A model generated the notes under the pieces. That model was not told the DNA's origin, did no database searches, and was given only the letters and a program-made list of their open reading frames with translations. Made by a program: the position numbers and the translations under genes. A stretch of DNA of 64,000 nucleotides from Egicoccus halophilus. Its GTDB lineage: Bacteria; Actinomycetota; Nitriliruptoria; Nitriliruptorales; Nitriliruptoraceae. Positions 44,887 through 53,722 of this stretch are shown here, piece after piece. Within the stretch, counting starts at the first letter, position 1, and each line of letters opens with the position of its first letter. The stretch spans positions 1,674,001 to 1,738,000 of the forward strand of contig NZ_CP036250.1 in NCBI RefSeq assembly GCF_004300825.1, read 5' to 3'.

Positions 44887-45819
44887 ATGCAGTCGGTGAA
44901 GCGGCGAGGACGTGCGGTCGCGGACCGCGTCGTGGAGCAGCGGGTCGCGCAGCGGGTGGCCGCCGCGTCGGCGGGGCGGCGCGGTCGCGGGCTCGTGCTG
45001 TTGTGGCACCGTGTCCGTCCGGAGGGACCCGGCGAGGACGAGGTCGTCCGCAGCGTCGCGACCGCTGACCTGGCCGAGCAGCTCGACGTCCTGCGGGAGC
45101 TCGGCGACGTCGTCGCGCTGGCGGAGCTCGAGCACCTCGGCCGACGGAGACGCCCGGCGTTCGCGTTGACCTTCGACGACGACGACCCCGGACACGTCCG
45201 CGAGACGCTGCCGCTGCTACGGGCGCGAGATCTGCCGGCGACCTTCTTCCTGTCGGGACGCTGGCGCACCGCGGCCGGGCCGTACTGGTGGGAACACCTC
45301 GAGAGCTGCGCGCGGTCGTCGGGCGTGGCCACGGTCGCCGCCGCACTCGGGCTGGCGCCCACGACCGATGTTCGTGCGCTGGCCGGCGCGCTGACCGGCA
45401 CGCCGGGGTCCCTGCGGCTGACCTCGCGCGCCACGGGTGGCAGCGACACCATGACGCGCGACCAGGCCGGCGCACTGGTCGCCGCCGGCATGGAGATCGG
45501 TTTCCACACGTTCGCGCACCCGTCGTTGCCGAGTCTGCCGGACGCGGCCCTGCGCGCGGCGCTGACCGCGGGGCGGGACGAGCTCGCGGCGGAGCTCGCG
45601 ACCCCACTGCGTCGCTTCGCCTACCCGCACGGGCACGCCGACGCCCGGGTCGCCGCGGCGACCCGCGACGCCGGCTACCTCAGCGCCTGGACCACGGCCA
45701 AGCGGGTGGCACGCGCCGACGACGAGCCGATGCGACGCGGACGCTGGGACCTGGGGCATCTCCCGATCGACCGCTTCCGCACCACCGTGCTGCGGGGACT
45801 GGCGCGGCCGTGGGACTGA
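44887..45819 (+). CDS. Polysaccharide deacetylase (NodB-type)
   Basis: Metal-dependent carbohydrate esterase of family 4, 310 residues, removing acetyl groups from a sugar polymer. FALTFDDDD (residues 92-100) is motif 1 with the catalytic and metal Asp, here with Asp in place of the usual Gly after TFDD; FHTFAHPSL carries the HxxxH metal ligands (His207, His211); RFAYPHGHAD is the motif-3 region; LPATFFLSG is also typical. No signal peptide or transmembrane helix is evident, so it may act in the cytoplasm on precursors, as in O-antigen-type loci. ATG start; 38 bp after the methyltransferase-like gene. Confidence 0.88.
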   Translation: MQSVKRRGRAVADRVVEQRVAQRVAAASAGRRGRGLVLLWHRVRPEGPGEDEVVRSVATADLAEQLDVLRELGDVVALAELEHLGRRRRPAFALTFDDDDPGHVRETLPLLRARDLPATFFLSGRWRTAAGPYWWEHLESCARSSGVATVAAALGLAPTTDVRALAGALTGTPGSLRLTSRATGGSDTMTRDQAGALVAAGMEIGFHTFAHPSLPSLPDAALRAALTAGRDELAAELATPLRRFAYPHGHADARVAAATRDAGYLSAWTTAKRVARADDEPMRRGRWDLGHLPIDRFRTTVLRGLARPWD

Positions 45820-46790
45820 GCGTGGCCGTGGTCGTGCCGAGCAAGGACCGGCCGGTGCTGTTGCGACGCACGGTGCGCAGCATCCTCGCCCAGCGCGACG
45901 TCGCGCTGCAGGTGGTGGTCGTCGACGACGGCTCCGCCACCCCGCAGACGGACGCGCTGGCCGAGCTGACGGGTGACCCCCGGCTGACCGTCGTGCGCAG
46001 CGAACGCGCCGGCGGCGTGGCCCGGGCACGCAACCGCGGCGCCGAGGTCGTCGACGCCGACGTCGTGGCGTTCTGCGACGACGACGACCTGTGGGCCCCG
46101 GGCAAGCTCGCGGACCAGCTCGACGCGCTGGTCGAGGTCGGGGCGGACTGGGCCTACACCGGCGCGGTGAAGTTCGCCGCCGGGCCGGTCGTGTGGCAGG
46201 TGATGCCGCCACCCGTCCCCACCGAGGTCGTCGCACGGCTGCCGACCAAGAACGTGATCCCGGCCGGGGCGTCGAACGTGCTGGTCCGCCGCGACGCCTT
46301 CGTCGCCGCCGGGGGGTTCGACGCCGGGCTCGGGCACCTGGCCGACTGGGACCTGTGGATGCGCCTACGGGAGGGCGGACCGCCGGCCGCCGCATCCGGG
46401 ATCGGCGTGGCCTACCGCCTGCACCCGGGGGCGATGTCGTTGCATCCCGAGGGGATCCTGCGCGAGCTCACGGTGCTGGATCGCCGCTGGCGGGACGCGC
46501 GCGACGGTCGGCCGCTGGATCCGGGTCCGACCCACCTGTGGATCGCGATGAGCTGGCTGCGCGCCGGGCGGCGGCTGCCGGCCGCGGCCGCCTACCTCCG
46601 GGCCGCACGCACCCGTCCGGGGCCGGGCCTGCGCGGCATGGCCCGCACGGCCCATCCCCGACCGCCACGGCCGGCGCACGTGGTCGACACCGGCGAACGG
46701 GGGAGCGCCGGCCGTCGGGTGCAGCGCCACGAGCTGCCCGACGACGTGTTGCGCCTGCTGTACGACGACGCCGCGGCGGGACCGCCGTGA
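45810..46790 (+). CDS. GT2-family glycosyltransferase (paralogue set member)
   Basis: GT-A enzyme, 326 residues: VAVVVPSKDRPVLLRRTVRS, VVDDGSATPQ, VVAFCDDDDLWAPGKLADQL with the acidic DDDD run, NVIPAGASNVLVRRDAFVAA, LADWDLWMRLREGG and a helical tail ending RVQRHELPDDVLRLLYDD. It shares all these blocks with 36152, 47728 and 54632. The GTG at 45810 overlaps the deacetylase stop by 10 bp; another in-frame GTG at 45822 is possible. The next gene overlaps it by GTGA. Probably part of a translationally coupled transferase array. Confidence 0.87.
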   Translation: MGLSVAVVVPSKDRPVLLRRTVRSILAQRDVALQVVVVDDGSATPQTDALAELTGDPRLTVVRSERAGGVARARNRGAEVVDADVVAFCDDDDLWAPGKLADQLDALVEVGADWAYTGAVKFAAGPVVWQVMPPPVPTEVVARLPTKNVIPAGASNVLVRRDAFVAAGGFDAGLGHLADWDLWMRLREGGPPAAASGIGVAYRLHPGAMSLHPEGILRELTVLDRRWRDARDGRPLDPGPTHLWIAMSWLRAGRRLPAAAAYLRAARTRPGPGLRGMARTAHPRPPRPAHVVDTGERGSAGRRVQRHELPDDVLRLLYDDAAAGPP

Positions 46791-47731
46791 GCGCCGACGC
46801 GGTGGACGCCGCGGCGGTGGGCGCCGCCCCGACCGTGTCGGTCGTGCTGATCTTCCATGACGACCACCGCTTCCTGCCCGAGGCGATCGCCGGCGTGTTC
46901 GCGCAGACCTATCGGGACTGGGAGCTGGTCCTCGCCGACGACGGGGCCACCGACGGGAGCACGGACCTCGCCCGCGCCTGCGCACGCGAGCATCCGGGCC
47001 GGGTGCGCCACGTGGAGCATCCGGCGCACGCCAATCGGGGTCCCGCAGCCGCCCGCAACCTCGGGGTCCGTGCCGCCCGGGGGCGCTACCTCGCGGTGCA
47101 TGACGCCGACGACGTCTGGGAGCCCGACAAGCTGGCCGAGCAGGTCGCGATCCTGGATCGCCATCCGCAGGTCGGCCTGGTCGTGGGCGCCTCGCGGTAC
47201 TGGTGGAGCTGGGCCGGTGCTGCGGCCGAACGCGAGGACCGGATCATGCCGATCGGGGTGGAGCCCGACCGGATCCACCGACCGCCGGAGCTGGCCGTGC
47301 GACTGAGCCCGCTCGGCCGTGGCGTCGCCCCGTGCCCGTCGTCGTGGCTGCTGCGCCGGGAGCTCGTCGAGCAGATCGGTGGCTGGGAGGAACACGTGCA
47401 CCCGGTCCTCGAGGACCAGGGATTCCTCGGCAAGGCCTACCTGGTCGCCGACGTGTGGGTCTCGAGCCGGGTCTGGGACCGCTACCGGCGTCATCCCGGG
47501 CAGCTGGTGGCCGTCACGACCGGCGAGCACTACCACGCGGCGCTGCGCGACTGGCTCACCTGGTACGAGGCGCACCTGCGTGCGCGTGGCGTCACCGACC
47601 CCCGGCTGCGTCGGGCCCTGCGGCGGGCGTGGCTGCCCTACCGCCGTCCGTGGCTGGCTGCGCTGCGACACGCTGCAGGACGCCGACGGGCACGGTTGCG
47701 CGTGCTGCTGCGGGATCGGGGCGGGCGATGA
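46787..47731 (+). CDS. GT2-family glycosyltransferase
   Basis: GT-A enzyme, 314 residues, of a different subgroup from its neighbours: VSVVLIFHDDHRFLPEAIAG, LADDGATDGSTD, RYLAVHDADDVWEPDKLAEQ (D-A-D-D metal region) and SWLLRRELVEQIGGWEEHVH. A His-containing HVHPVLEDQGFLGK motif precedes the helical C-terminus. It lacks the paralogue set's SNV..RR and DWDLW blocks. GTG start overlaps the previous stop as GTGA; its own stop overlaps the next gene (ATGA). Acceptor unknown. Confidence 0.87.
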   Translation: MSADAVDAAAVGAAPTVSVVLIFHDDHRFLPEAIAGVFAQTYRDWELVLADDGATDGSTDLARACAREHPGRVRHVEHPAHANRGPAAARNLGVRAARGRYLAVHDADDVWEPDKLAEQVAILDRHPQVGLVVGASRYWWSWAGAAAEREDRIMPIGVEPDRIHRPPELAVRLSPLGRGVAPCPSSWLLRRELVEQIGGWEEHVHPVLEDQGFLGKAYLVADVWVSSRVWDRYRRHPGQLVAVTTGEHYHAALRDWLTWYEAHLRARGVTDPRLRRALRRAWLPYRRPWLAALRHAAGRRRARLRVLLRDRGGR

Positions 47732-48693
47732 GCGCGGACGTCACGGTCGTGATCCCGACCCGGGACCGGTTGCCGCTGCTGGCCCAGACCCTGCACACGG
47801 TGCTCGGCCAGCGCGGGGTGACGCTGGAGGTGGTGGTCGTCGACGAGGGCTCGACCGACGGCACCGCCGCCTGGGTGCAGGGGCGCGACGATCCGCGGGT
47901 GCGGTGCCTGACCGCCGACCGGCCGCGTGGCCTGCCGGCTGCCCGCAACGCCGGGCTCGCCGAGGCGCGCGCCCCGTGGGTCGCCTTCGTCGACGACGAC
48001 GACCTGTGGGCACCGGACAAGCTGGCTCGGCAGCTGGCCGCAGCGGAACGCGCCGATGCGGCGTGGTCCTACGGCGCCGGGCTGGACATCGGCCCGGCCG
48101 GACGGCTGGTGCGGGTCAACCCGGTGGCTGCGGGGGAGTGGCGGCAGCTGCCCTGGCGCAACGTCGTCCCGGGAGGGGGGTCCAACGTCGTCGTCCGCCG
48201 TGACGTGCTGCGCGAGCTCGACGGGTTCGACCCGTCGCTGCCGGCGGCCGAGGACTGGGACCTGTGGATCCGCCTCGCGCGGGGCGGCGCGCCGGGGCTC
48301 GTGGCCGACCCGGTGGTCGCCTACCGCTTCCACGGCGGCAACATGTCCCGCGGGGTCGCCCGCATGCTGCAGGGCGTCGACGTCCTCGACGTCCGCCATC
48401 GCGACCTGCGTGACGGCGCACCGCTCGATCGTGAGGACCTCTACCGCTGGGTCGGCAACGGTGCGCTGCGCGCGGGGGACCGGGCCGCGGCCCGACGGTT
48501 GGCCTGGCGTGCCCGTCGCGCCGGGCACCCCGGTGCCGGCCGCCGAGTCGCCCGCACGCTGGTCCCGCTGCCGGCGCGGGTCGCCACCGAGGAGCCGCGT
48601 TCGCGACTGGGGCGGGCCTGGGTTCGCCCCTCACCACCATGGCCCGACGGCAGCGACGGCTGGGTCCGTGCGGCGCTGGCGGTGACGCCGTGA
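47728..48693 (+). CDS. GT2-family glycosyltransferase (paralogue set member)
   Basis: GT-A enzyme, 321 residues: VTVVIPTRDRLPLLAQTLHT, VVDEGSTDGT, FVDDDDLWAPDKLARQL, NVVPGGGSNVVVRRDVL, AEDWDLWIRLARGG and YRFHGGNMSRGVARM. The catalytic acidic residues and the DWDLW region are intact, so it should be active. It is closest to 36152 (both have the HGxNMSR block) among the four paralogues. ATG start overlaps the previous stop; its stop overlaps the GT4 start (GTGA). Confidence 0.88.
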   Translation: MSADVTVVIPTRDRLPLLAQTLHTVLGQRGVTLEVVVVDEGSTDGTAAWVQGRDDPRVRCLTADRPRGLPAARNAGLAEARAPWVAFVDDDDLWAPDKLARQLAAAERADAAWSYGAGLDIGPAGRLVRVNPVAAGEWRQLPWRNVVPGGGSNVVVRRDVLRELDGFDPSLPAAEDWDLWIRLARGGAPGLVADPVVAYRFHGGNMSRGVARMLQGVDVLDVRHRDLRDGAPLDREDLYRWVGNGALRAGDRAAARRLAWRARRAGHPGAGRRVARTLVPLPARVATEEPRSRLGRAWVRPSPPWPDGSDGWVRAALAVTP

Positions 48694-50018
48694 CCGGCGC
48701 GCGCGACACCGTCACGCGGTCGGTGACGGACGACGAACGACGCCTCGTACTGGTGATGTGGGGCGACCTGTTCGAGGACTTCCACGACACGATCGGCGTG
48801 GACCTCCGACGCTTCCGCGACGAGCTGACCGGTGGTTGGTTGTTCGCCTACGTCGAGGCGCTCGCCCGCGTCGGTGTGCGCACCACGCTGGTGCACGTCT
48901 CCGCCCGGGTGGGCACGGTGACGCGGTTCCGGCACCGGCCGACCGGCGCGGCCGTCACGATCCTGCCGGCCCCACGTCGCCACCGCCTGCTGCGGGCGCT
49001 CGGGCGACGCTTCGCGGGACGCCGGTCGCTGAAGTCGCTCGCCTCGTACGGTTCGCTGCCGCTGCTCGCCCTGGCGTCCGAGCTGCGCCGATGCCGCGCC
49101 GAGGCCGTGCTGACCCAGGAGTACGAGCACGCCCGCTTCGACGTGCTCGTCGCTCTCGGCCGCCTGCTCCGGGTGCCGGTGTACGCCACCTTCCAGGGAG
49201 GCGTGCGTCCCCGCAGTCGCCTCGACGCGCTGGTACGTCGCCGGGCCGTCCGGGCGGCGGCCGGACTGATGATCGCCTCGGCCGACGAGCGCGCCCGGGT
49301 GATGGCCGACTACGACGTGCCACCCGAGCGGATCGCGCCGGTCCCCAACGCCCTCGACCTCGCCGGGTCACCGGCACCGGACCGTACGGCAGCCCGGGCC
49401 CGGCTCGGGATCCCCGACGCCGCGCGGGTCGTGCTGTGGTACGGACGGGTCACGATCCACCGGAAGGGACTCGACGTCCTGCTCGACGCGTGGTCGCGGG
49501 TGCGCGGTACCGGCCCCGACGGCGAGACGGTGCTGTTGCTGGTCGGCACCGGCCCGGACGCCGCGGAGCTGCACCGGCGTCTCGCTGGGCCGGCGTGGTC
49601 CTCGGTGCGGTGGCGCGACGAGTACGTCGCCGACCGGCAGGAGCTGCTCGTCTACCAGTCGGCGGCGGACGTGTTCGTGCTGCCCTCGCGTCACGAGGGG
49701 TTCGCGGTCGCGCCGATCGAGGCGATGGCGCTCGGGTTGCCCGTCGTGGCCGGTGACGCGCCCGGGATACCGGACCTGTTGCCCGACGGGGAGGCCTCCG
49801 GTGGGCTGGTGGTGCCCCGCGAGGATCCCGACGCTCTGGCGCGGGCGTTGCAGCGGCTGCTCGACGATCCGCAGCTGTGTCGTCGGGTTGGCGTGCGTGC
49901 CCGGGCTCGGGTCGAGGCGTGCTACGGGCTCGACGTCGTCGGTCGGCAGCTCAGGGACGCGATCTTCCCGCCGTCATCACGCGCAGCGCCGAGGACACCT
50001 CCTCGACGACGGCGGTGA
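48690..50018 (+). CDS. GT4-family glycosyltransferase
   Basis: GT-B enzyme, 442 residues: a ~20-residue polar N-terminus, then LVLVMWGDLFEDFHDTIGVD, VLTQEYEHARFDVLVAL, VYATFQGGVRPRSRLDAL and APVPNALDLAG, followed by the donor domain with LWYGRVTIHRKGLDVLLDA, VGTGPDAAELHRRLA, and HEGFAVAPIEAMALG (E-x7-E intact). GTG overlaps the preceding stop. Its final 68 bp, an Arg/Pro-rich tail, overlap the convergent P-loop gene, which may mean the real stop-proximal region is poorly constrained. Last of the coupled plus-strand run from 44126. Confidence 0.9.
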   Translation: MTGARDTVTRSVTDDERRLVLVMWGDLFEDFHDTIGVDLRRFRDELTGGWLFAYVEALARVGVRTTLVHVSARVGTVTRFRHRPTGAAVTILPAPRRHRLLRALGRRFAGRRSLKSLASYGSLPLLALASELRRCRAEAVLTQEYEHARFDVLVALGRLLRVPVYATFQGGVRPRSRLDALVRRRAVRAAAGLMIASADERARVMADYDVPPERIAPVPNALDLAGSPAPDRTAARARLGIPDAARVVLWYGRVTIHRKGLDVLLDAWSRVRGTGPDGETVLLLVGTGPDAAELHRRLAGPAWSSVRWRDEYVADRQELLVYQSAADVFVLPSRHEGFAVAPIEAMALGLPVVAGDAPGIPDLLPDGEASGGLVVPREDPDALARALQRLLDDPQLCRRVGVRARARVEACYGLDVVGRQLRDAIFPPSSRAAPRTPPRRRR

Positions 50019-50712
50019 CCGGCGCGTCGGCCGCAGCGGTGACCAGCGGGACCCCGGCGGTGGCGAGGTGTGTCAGCAGGCGGGCGAGGGCGGCGTCCAT
50101 GGCGGGCATCACGGCGACGTCGGTGAACTCCTTGTTGCGGCGATGCACCCGCTCGACGGCCACGGACAGCGGCAGGCCGAGGTGCACGACCGCGTCGGGC
50201 AGGGGACAGGTGGCGAGCAGGCGGTCGGCCGCCGGGTCGCCGGCGGGCAGCAGCGCGAGCAGGAACAGCAGTCGCTGCAGCACGGCCTCGTGCAGCACGA
50301 CCCGGTCGCCGGGAGCGCCCACGCGCTGCACGTAGGCCCGTTCGGACCAGCTCTCGAACAGCAGTTCCACCGCCAGCTTTTGTGCCGCCGAATCGGTGAG
50401 CCGTTCGCCCGCGTCCAGGACGGCGTCGGCATGACGGCGGTGGGCGAGGACGAAGGTGCCGGCGTCCTTCGCGTCGGGCCCGCCCGCCGCGAGCAGGCGT
50501 CGCCGCAACGCCGCCGGCAGGACGGCGACCGCCAGCCGGTGTCGGCGCCGCCGACGCGGCCGCCGCCGCTCCCGGTCGAGCAGGCCGGCGACGTCCGACC
50601 AGTCCGTGGCGGCGACCACCCCGGCGGCGACGGTGGTCTTGCCGGCCCCGGGCAGTGCCAGCAGCTCCACCGTGAACGGGGCCGCGACGCGAACGTCGGC
50701 CGTCTCAGCCAC
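49951..50712 (-). CDS. Stand-alone P-loop kinase-like protein
   Basis: A 253-residue P-loop NTPase-like protein. Residues about 15-25 read ELLALPGAGKTTVAAG, a Walker A with ALPGAGKT. A Walker B-like strand occurs late (PDAVVHLGLPLSVAVERVHRR), as in nucleoside and shikimate-kinase-like small-molecule kinases, where the Arg-rich helix acts as a lid. An Arg-rich segment ([10 protein letters not shown]) follows the P-loop helix. No known family can be named with confidence. GTG start overlaps the upstream GT2 stop by 8 bp, so they are coupled. A role in phosphorylating a glycan or sugar is inferred from context only. Confidence 0.65.
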   Translation of the reverse strand: MAETADVRVAAPFTVELLALPGAGKTTVAAGVVAATDWSDVAGLLDRERRRPRRRRRHRLAVAVLPAALRRRLLAAGGPDAKDAGTFVLAHRRHADAVLDAGERLTDSAAQKLAVELLFESWSERAYVQRVGAPGDRVVLHEAVLQRLLFLLALLPAGDPAADRLLATCPLPDAVVHLGLPLSVAVERVHRRNKEFTDVAVMPAMDAALARLLTHLATAGVPLVTAAADAPVTAVVEEVSSALRVMTAGRSRP

Positions 50713-51754
50713 CGCCCGCGCTCCGGCGTCGGGGACGGTGCTGTCGCGCGGCACGCAGGCCGGCCACCAGCAGCGGGCGGGCCCGTCCCTCCCGGACGGC
50801 GAGCCGTCCCGCCCGCCAGGCGTCGGCACGTCGGCCGGCGTGCGCGAGTGCGGCCGCTTCCTGCAGCGCCCAGGCCGCGTACTGGTCGCGTGCGCGGCGC
50901 AACGCGGTCGCCGCCGCCGGCTCGCCGAGGGCCCGGGGCAGGTAGCGGGCGATCAGGTCGGTGGCGAGCAGCATGTCGCGGACCAGGGCGTCGCTGCCGC
51001 GCGCGGCTCCGGAGAGCGATCCGGGGCGCTGCATGCGGTAGACGGCCAGAGGAGCAGGCTCGAACCAGACGGGTGTCGTGGCGGCCACGCGCACCCACAT
51101 CTCCCAGTCCTCACCACTGGTACGGAACCCCTCGAGGTAGCCGCCGAGTCGCTCGTAGGTCCGGCGACGCAGCACCATCGCCGGGGTCGTGGTGCGCTGA
51201 CCGGCGGCGATGCGGCGCAACCAGTCGTCGAGCACGCCGGGCTCCGGACGCTCGACCGGGGAGAACGCCCGCCAGTGGCCCTCGGCATCGGCGTAGATGG
51301 TGCGGACGAACGCGGCACCGAGCTCGGGGCGCTGCCGCAGCGGCTCCTCGAGGGCTGCGTAGAAACCGGGACGGACCTCGTCGTCGTCGTGCAGCAGGTG
51401 CACCACCTCGCCGCGGCTGCGTCGGACACAGGCATTGAAGTTCGCGCTGTGCCCGACGTTGCGTGGCTGCCGGTGGTAACCGACCCGGCCGCCCCCGAGG
51501 CGTTCGACGAGTGTGGCGATCTCCCGCGACGGGGAGCAGTCGTCGACGACCTCGATCTGCATGTGCTGCGGACCGGGGTCCTGCTCCAGGACGCTCGTCA
51601 GCGCGCCGGTGAGGTGGTCCTGGCCGTTGTAGGTCGGGATCATCACCGACCAGAACGGTCGCGGCGCGCCGTCGGACACGGGCGCGACGGCCGGTGGCGT
51701 CCACGTCGGCGGCAGCGATCCGGCGCGCTCGTGCCCGATGGACGGCGCGCTCAT
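50705..51754 (-). CDS. GT2-family glycosyltransferase
   Basis: GT-A enzyme, 349 residues: FWSVMIPTYNGQDHLTGALT, VVDDCSPSREIATLV, RNVGHSANFNACVRRS, VVHLLHDDDEVRPGFY (DxD region) and TSGEDWEMWVRVAAT, then a helical C-terminal part. This is the common form found beside P-loop and ABC genes in O-antigen loci. ATG start overlaps the ABC exporter stop (ATGA), and its stop overlaps the P-loop gene: three coupled minus-strand genes. The product of the GT2 could be the substrate of the exporter upstream (inference). Confidence 0.9.
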   Translation of the reverse strand: MSAPSIGHERAGSLPPTWTPPAVAPVSDGAPRPFWSVMIPTYNGQDHLTGALTSVLEQDPGPQHMQIEVVDDCSPSREIATLVERLGGGRVGYHRQPRNVGHSANFNACVRRSRGEVVHLLHDDDEVRPGFYAALEEPLRQRPELGAAFVRTIYADAEGHWRAFSPVERPEPGVLDDWLRRIAAGQRTTTPAMVLRRRTYERLGGYLEGFRTSGEDWEMWVRVAATTPVWFEPAPLAVYRMQRPGSLSGAARGSDALVRDMLLATDLIARYLPRALGEPAAATALRRARDQYAAWALQEAAALAHAGRRADAWRAGRLAVREGRARPLLVAGLRAARQHRPRRRSAGGG

Positions 51755-53541
51755 ACGGCGGTGTCCGACCAGCGCGCCAGGCGCCGGAAGGCGGCGTTGG
51801 TCCGGGTCAGCTCGTCGAAGGGACCCACGGCGACGATGCGACCGGCCTCCAGGAACACGATGCGGTCGTAGTCCTGCACGGTCGAGAGCCGGTGCGCGAC
51901 GGTGACGATGGTGTGGGTCTCACGCAGGCCGTCGAGCGCGTCGATCAGCGCGGACTCGGTCAGGTTGTCCAGCGCCGAGGTGCCTTCGTCGAACACCAGG
52001 ACCGAGGGGCGGCGGTAGAGCGCGCGGGCGATCGCGACCCGCTGTTGCTGGCCCCCGGAGAGGCGCACCCCACGTTCCCCCAGCCGGGTCTCGAGCCCGT
52101 CGGGGAGCGTGTCGACGAACGCCGTCAACTGCGCGAGATCCAGGGCCTCACGGACGGCGCGCGCGTCGATGTCGGTATCGGGCACCCCCAACGCGACGTT
52201 GCGTTCGAGGGTGTCGTCGAGCAGGAAGACGTGCTGGGAGACCAGGCCGATGCTGCGCTGCCAGGCGGCCTCACGCCCCGCGAGATCGACCCCGTCGACC
52301 GTGATCCGGCCCGAGGTGGGGGGCGCCAGGCCGACCAGCAGATCGACCATCGTGCTCTTGCCGGCGCCGGTGGCGCCGACCAGCCCGATCGACTCGCCGT
52401 GGCGGATGACGAGGTCGATGTCCTCCAGCGTGGGCTCGTCGGCACCGGGATGGACGAACGTGACCTGCTCGAAGCGCAACTGCGCGTGCAGGTGCATCGG
52501 CTGGTCGTCGGACGCCCGTGCCGCCAGCGGCAGGTCGAGGTCGGCCTCGACGTCGTCGAGAGCGGCCCGGCCGAAGCGCATCGAGTTGAGCGACGACACG
52601 ATGTGGTTGAGCGAGGGCATGATGCGCAGCGCCGCGTAGGCGAACAGACCCAGGACCGGGATCGTGTTGCCCGTGCCGTCGCCGGTGACGGCGGACAGGC
52701 CGATGAACGTGGCCAGGAAGAGCACGACGACGGCTTCGATCGACACGCGCGGCAGGTCGCTGAGCACGGCCCGTCGCCAGCGGATGCGGGCGATCTCGCG
52801 TCGCGCGTCGGCGAAACGGTCGAGGAAGTAGTCCTGACGCCCCAGCACGGTGATGTCGCGGTAGCCGTGCAGACCCTGCTGCAGGGTCTGGTAGCTGCGG
52901 GTCGCCTCGAGCTGGGCCGCCCGACCGAGCCGCTTCATCCGCGGCTGCACGACCATCAGGGTGACCCACACCAACGGCGTGAGGAAGGCGAGCACCAGGA
53001 GGGTCGCACCGGGCGCCGTCACCAGCAGGACCGCCACCATGGCGAGCACGAGCAGCCCGTCGGAGAGGATGCGCACCGCCGGCACGACGACCGAACCGAG
53101 GATCTCCCCGACCGAGTCGTTGGTGTTGCGAATCAGCTCGGCCGAGTTGCGCTGCAGGTGGAAGGCGTACGGCAACCGCAGGTAGCGCTGCAACAGCCGG
53201 GTGGCGAGCTGGACGCCGACGAGCTGGGTCGCGCGGGTCTGGAAGTACTTCTGCCACAGCACCAGGCCGGCGCGCAGCAGGAAGAAGCCCGCCACGGCGA
53301 TCGCGGCCCCGACCACGAGGCGTTCGTGGGCGACCGGCGGCAGCAGGGCCCGGACGTCACCGAGCACCGGCAGCTCGATGGTCCCCTCGGCCTCCGTCGC
53401 GATCGAGACCAGACCGAAGACCAACACGGCCCCGAGGGCTTCGACGCCACCGACGACGATGGCGAGCACCACGACACCGACCCACCGGGCACGCAGGTCG
53501 CGGTCGATGAGTCGCAGGTAGCGCCGCGCTCCCTCGACCAT
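51751..53541 (-). CDS. ABC exporter, fused membrane and ATPase domains
   Basis: A 596-residue type I half-exporter. The membrane domain covers about residues 20-330. ATPase motifs: Walker A GATGAGKST, Q-loop LVSQHVF, signature LSGGQQQR, Walker B SVLVFDEGTSALD and switch VAHRLST; all catalytic residues are present. This closely follows the MsbA/lipid-linked oligosaccharide flippase class (PglK-like) in layout. ATG with GAGGAGGAG upstream. Cotranscribed with a GT2 and the P-loop protein. It is only distantly related to the exporter at 10683, so the window may encode two separate export routes. Confidence 0.93.
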   Translation of the reverse strand: MVEGARRYLRLIDRDLRARWVGVVVLAIVVGGVEALGAVLVFGLVSIATEAEGTIELPVLGDVRALLPPVAHERLVVGAAIAVAGFFLLRAGLVLWQKYFQTRATQLVGVQLATRLLQRYLRLPYAFHLQRNSAELIRNTNDSVGEILGSVVVPAVRILSDGLLVLAMVAVLLVTAPGATLLVLAFLTPLVWVTLMVVQPRMKRLGRAAQLEATRSYQTLQQGLHGYRDITVLGRQDYFLDRFADARREIARIRWRRAVLSDLPRVSIEAVVVLFLATFIGLSAVTGDGTGNTIPVLGLFAYAALRIMPSLNHIVSSLNSMRFGRAALDDVEADLDLPLAARASDDQPMHLHAQLRFEQVTFVHPGADEPTLEDIDLVIRHGESIGLVGATGAGKSTMVDLLVGLAPPTSGRITVDGVDLAGREAAWQRSIGLVSQHVFLLDDTLERNVALGVPDTDIDARAVREALDLAQLTAFVDTLPDGLETRLGERGVRLSGGQQQRVAIARALYRRPSVLVFDEGTSALDNLTESALIDALDGLRETHTIVTVAHRLSTVQDYDRIVFLEAGRIVAVGPFDELTRTNAAFRRLARWSDTAV

Positions 53542-53722
53542 CGCTCCTCCTCGGCCGCGGCGGCCCCCGACGATTCGCCGACGGGGCGCGCCGGACGGGA
53601 CAGTGTGCCATCCCTGTCGGACGCCGGGACCGCGCGACAAGGGCCGGTCGCGCAGCGCGGGACCGTCACGGACGTGCCGGCGCGGACCTACCATGGCCGT
53701 GCCGCCGAGCCGGAGGAAGGGC

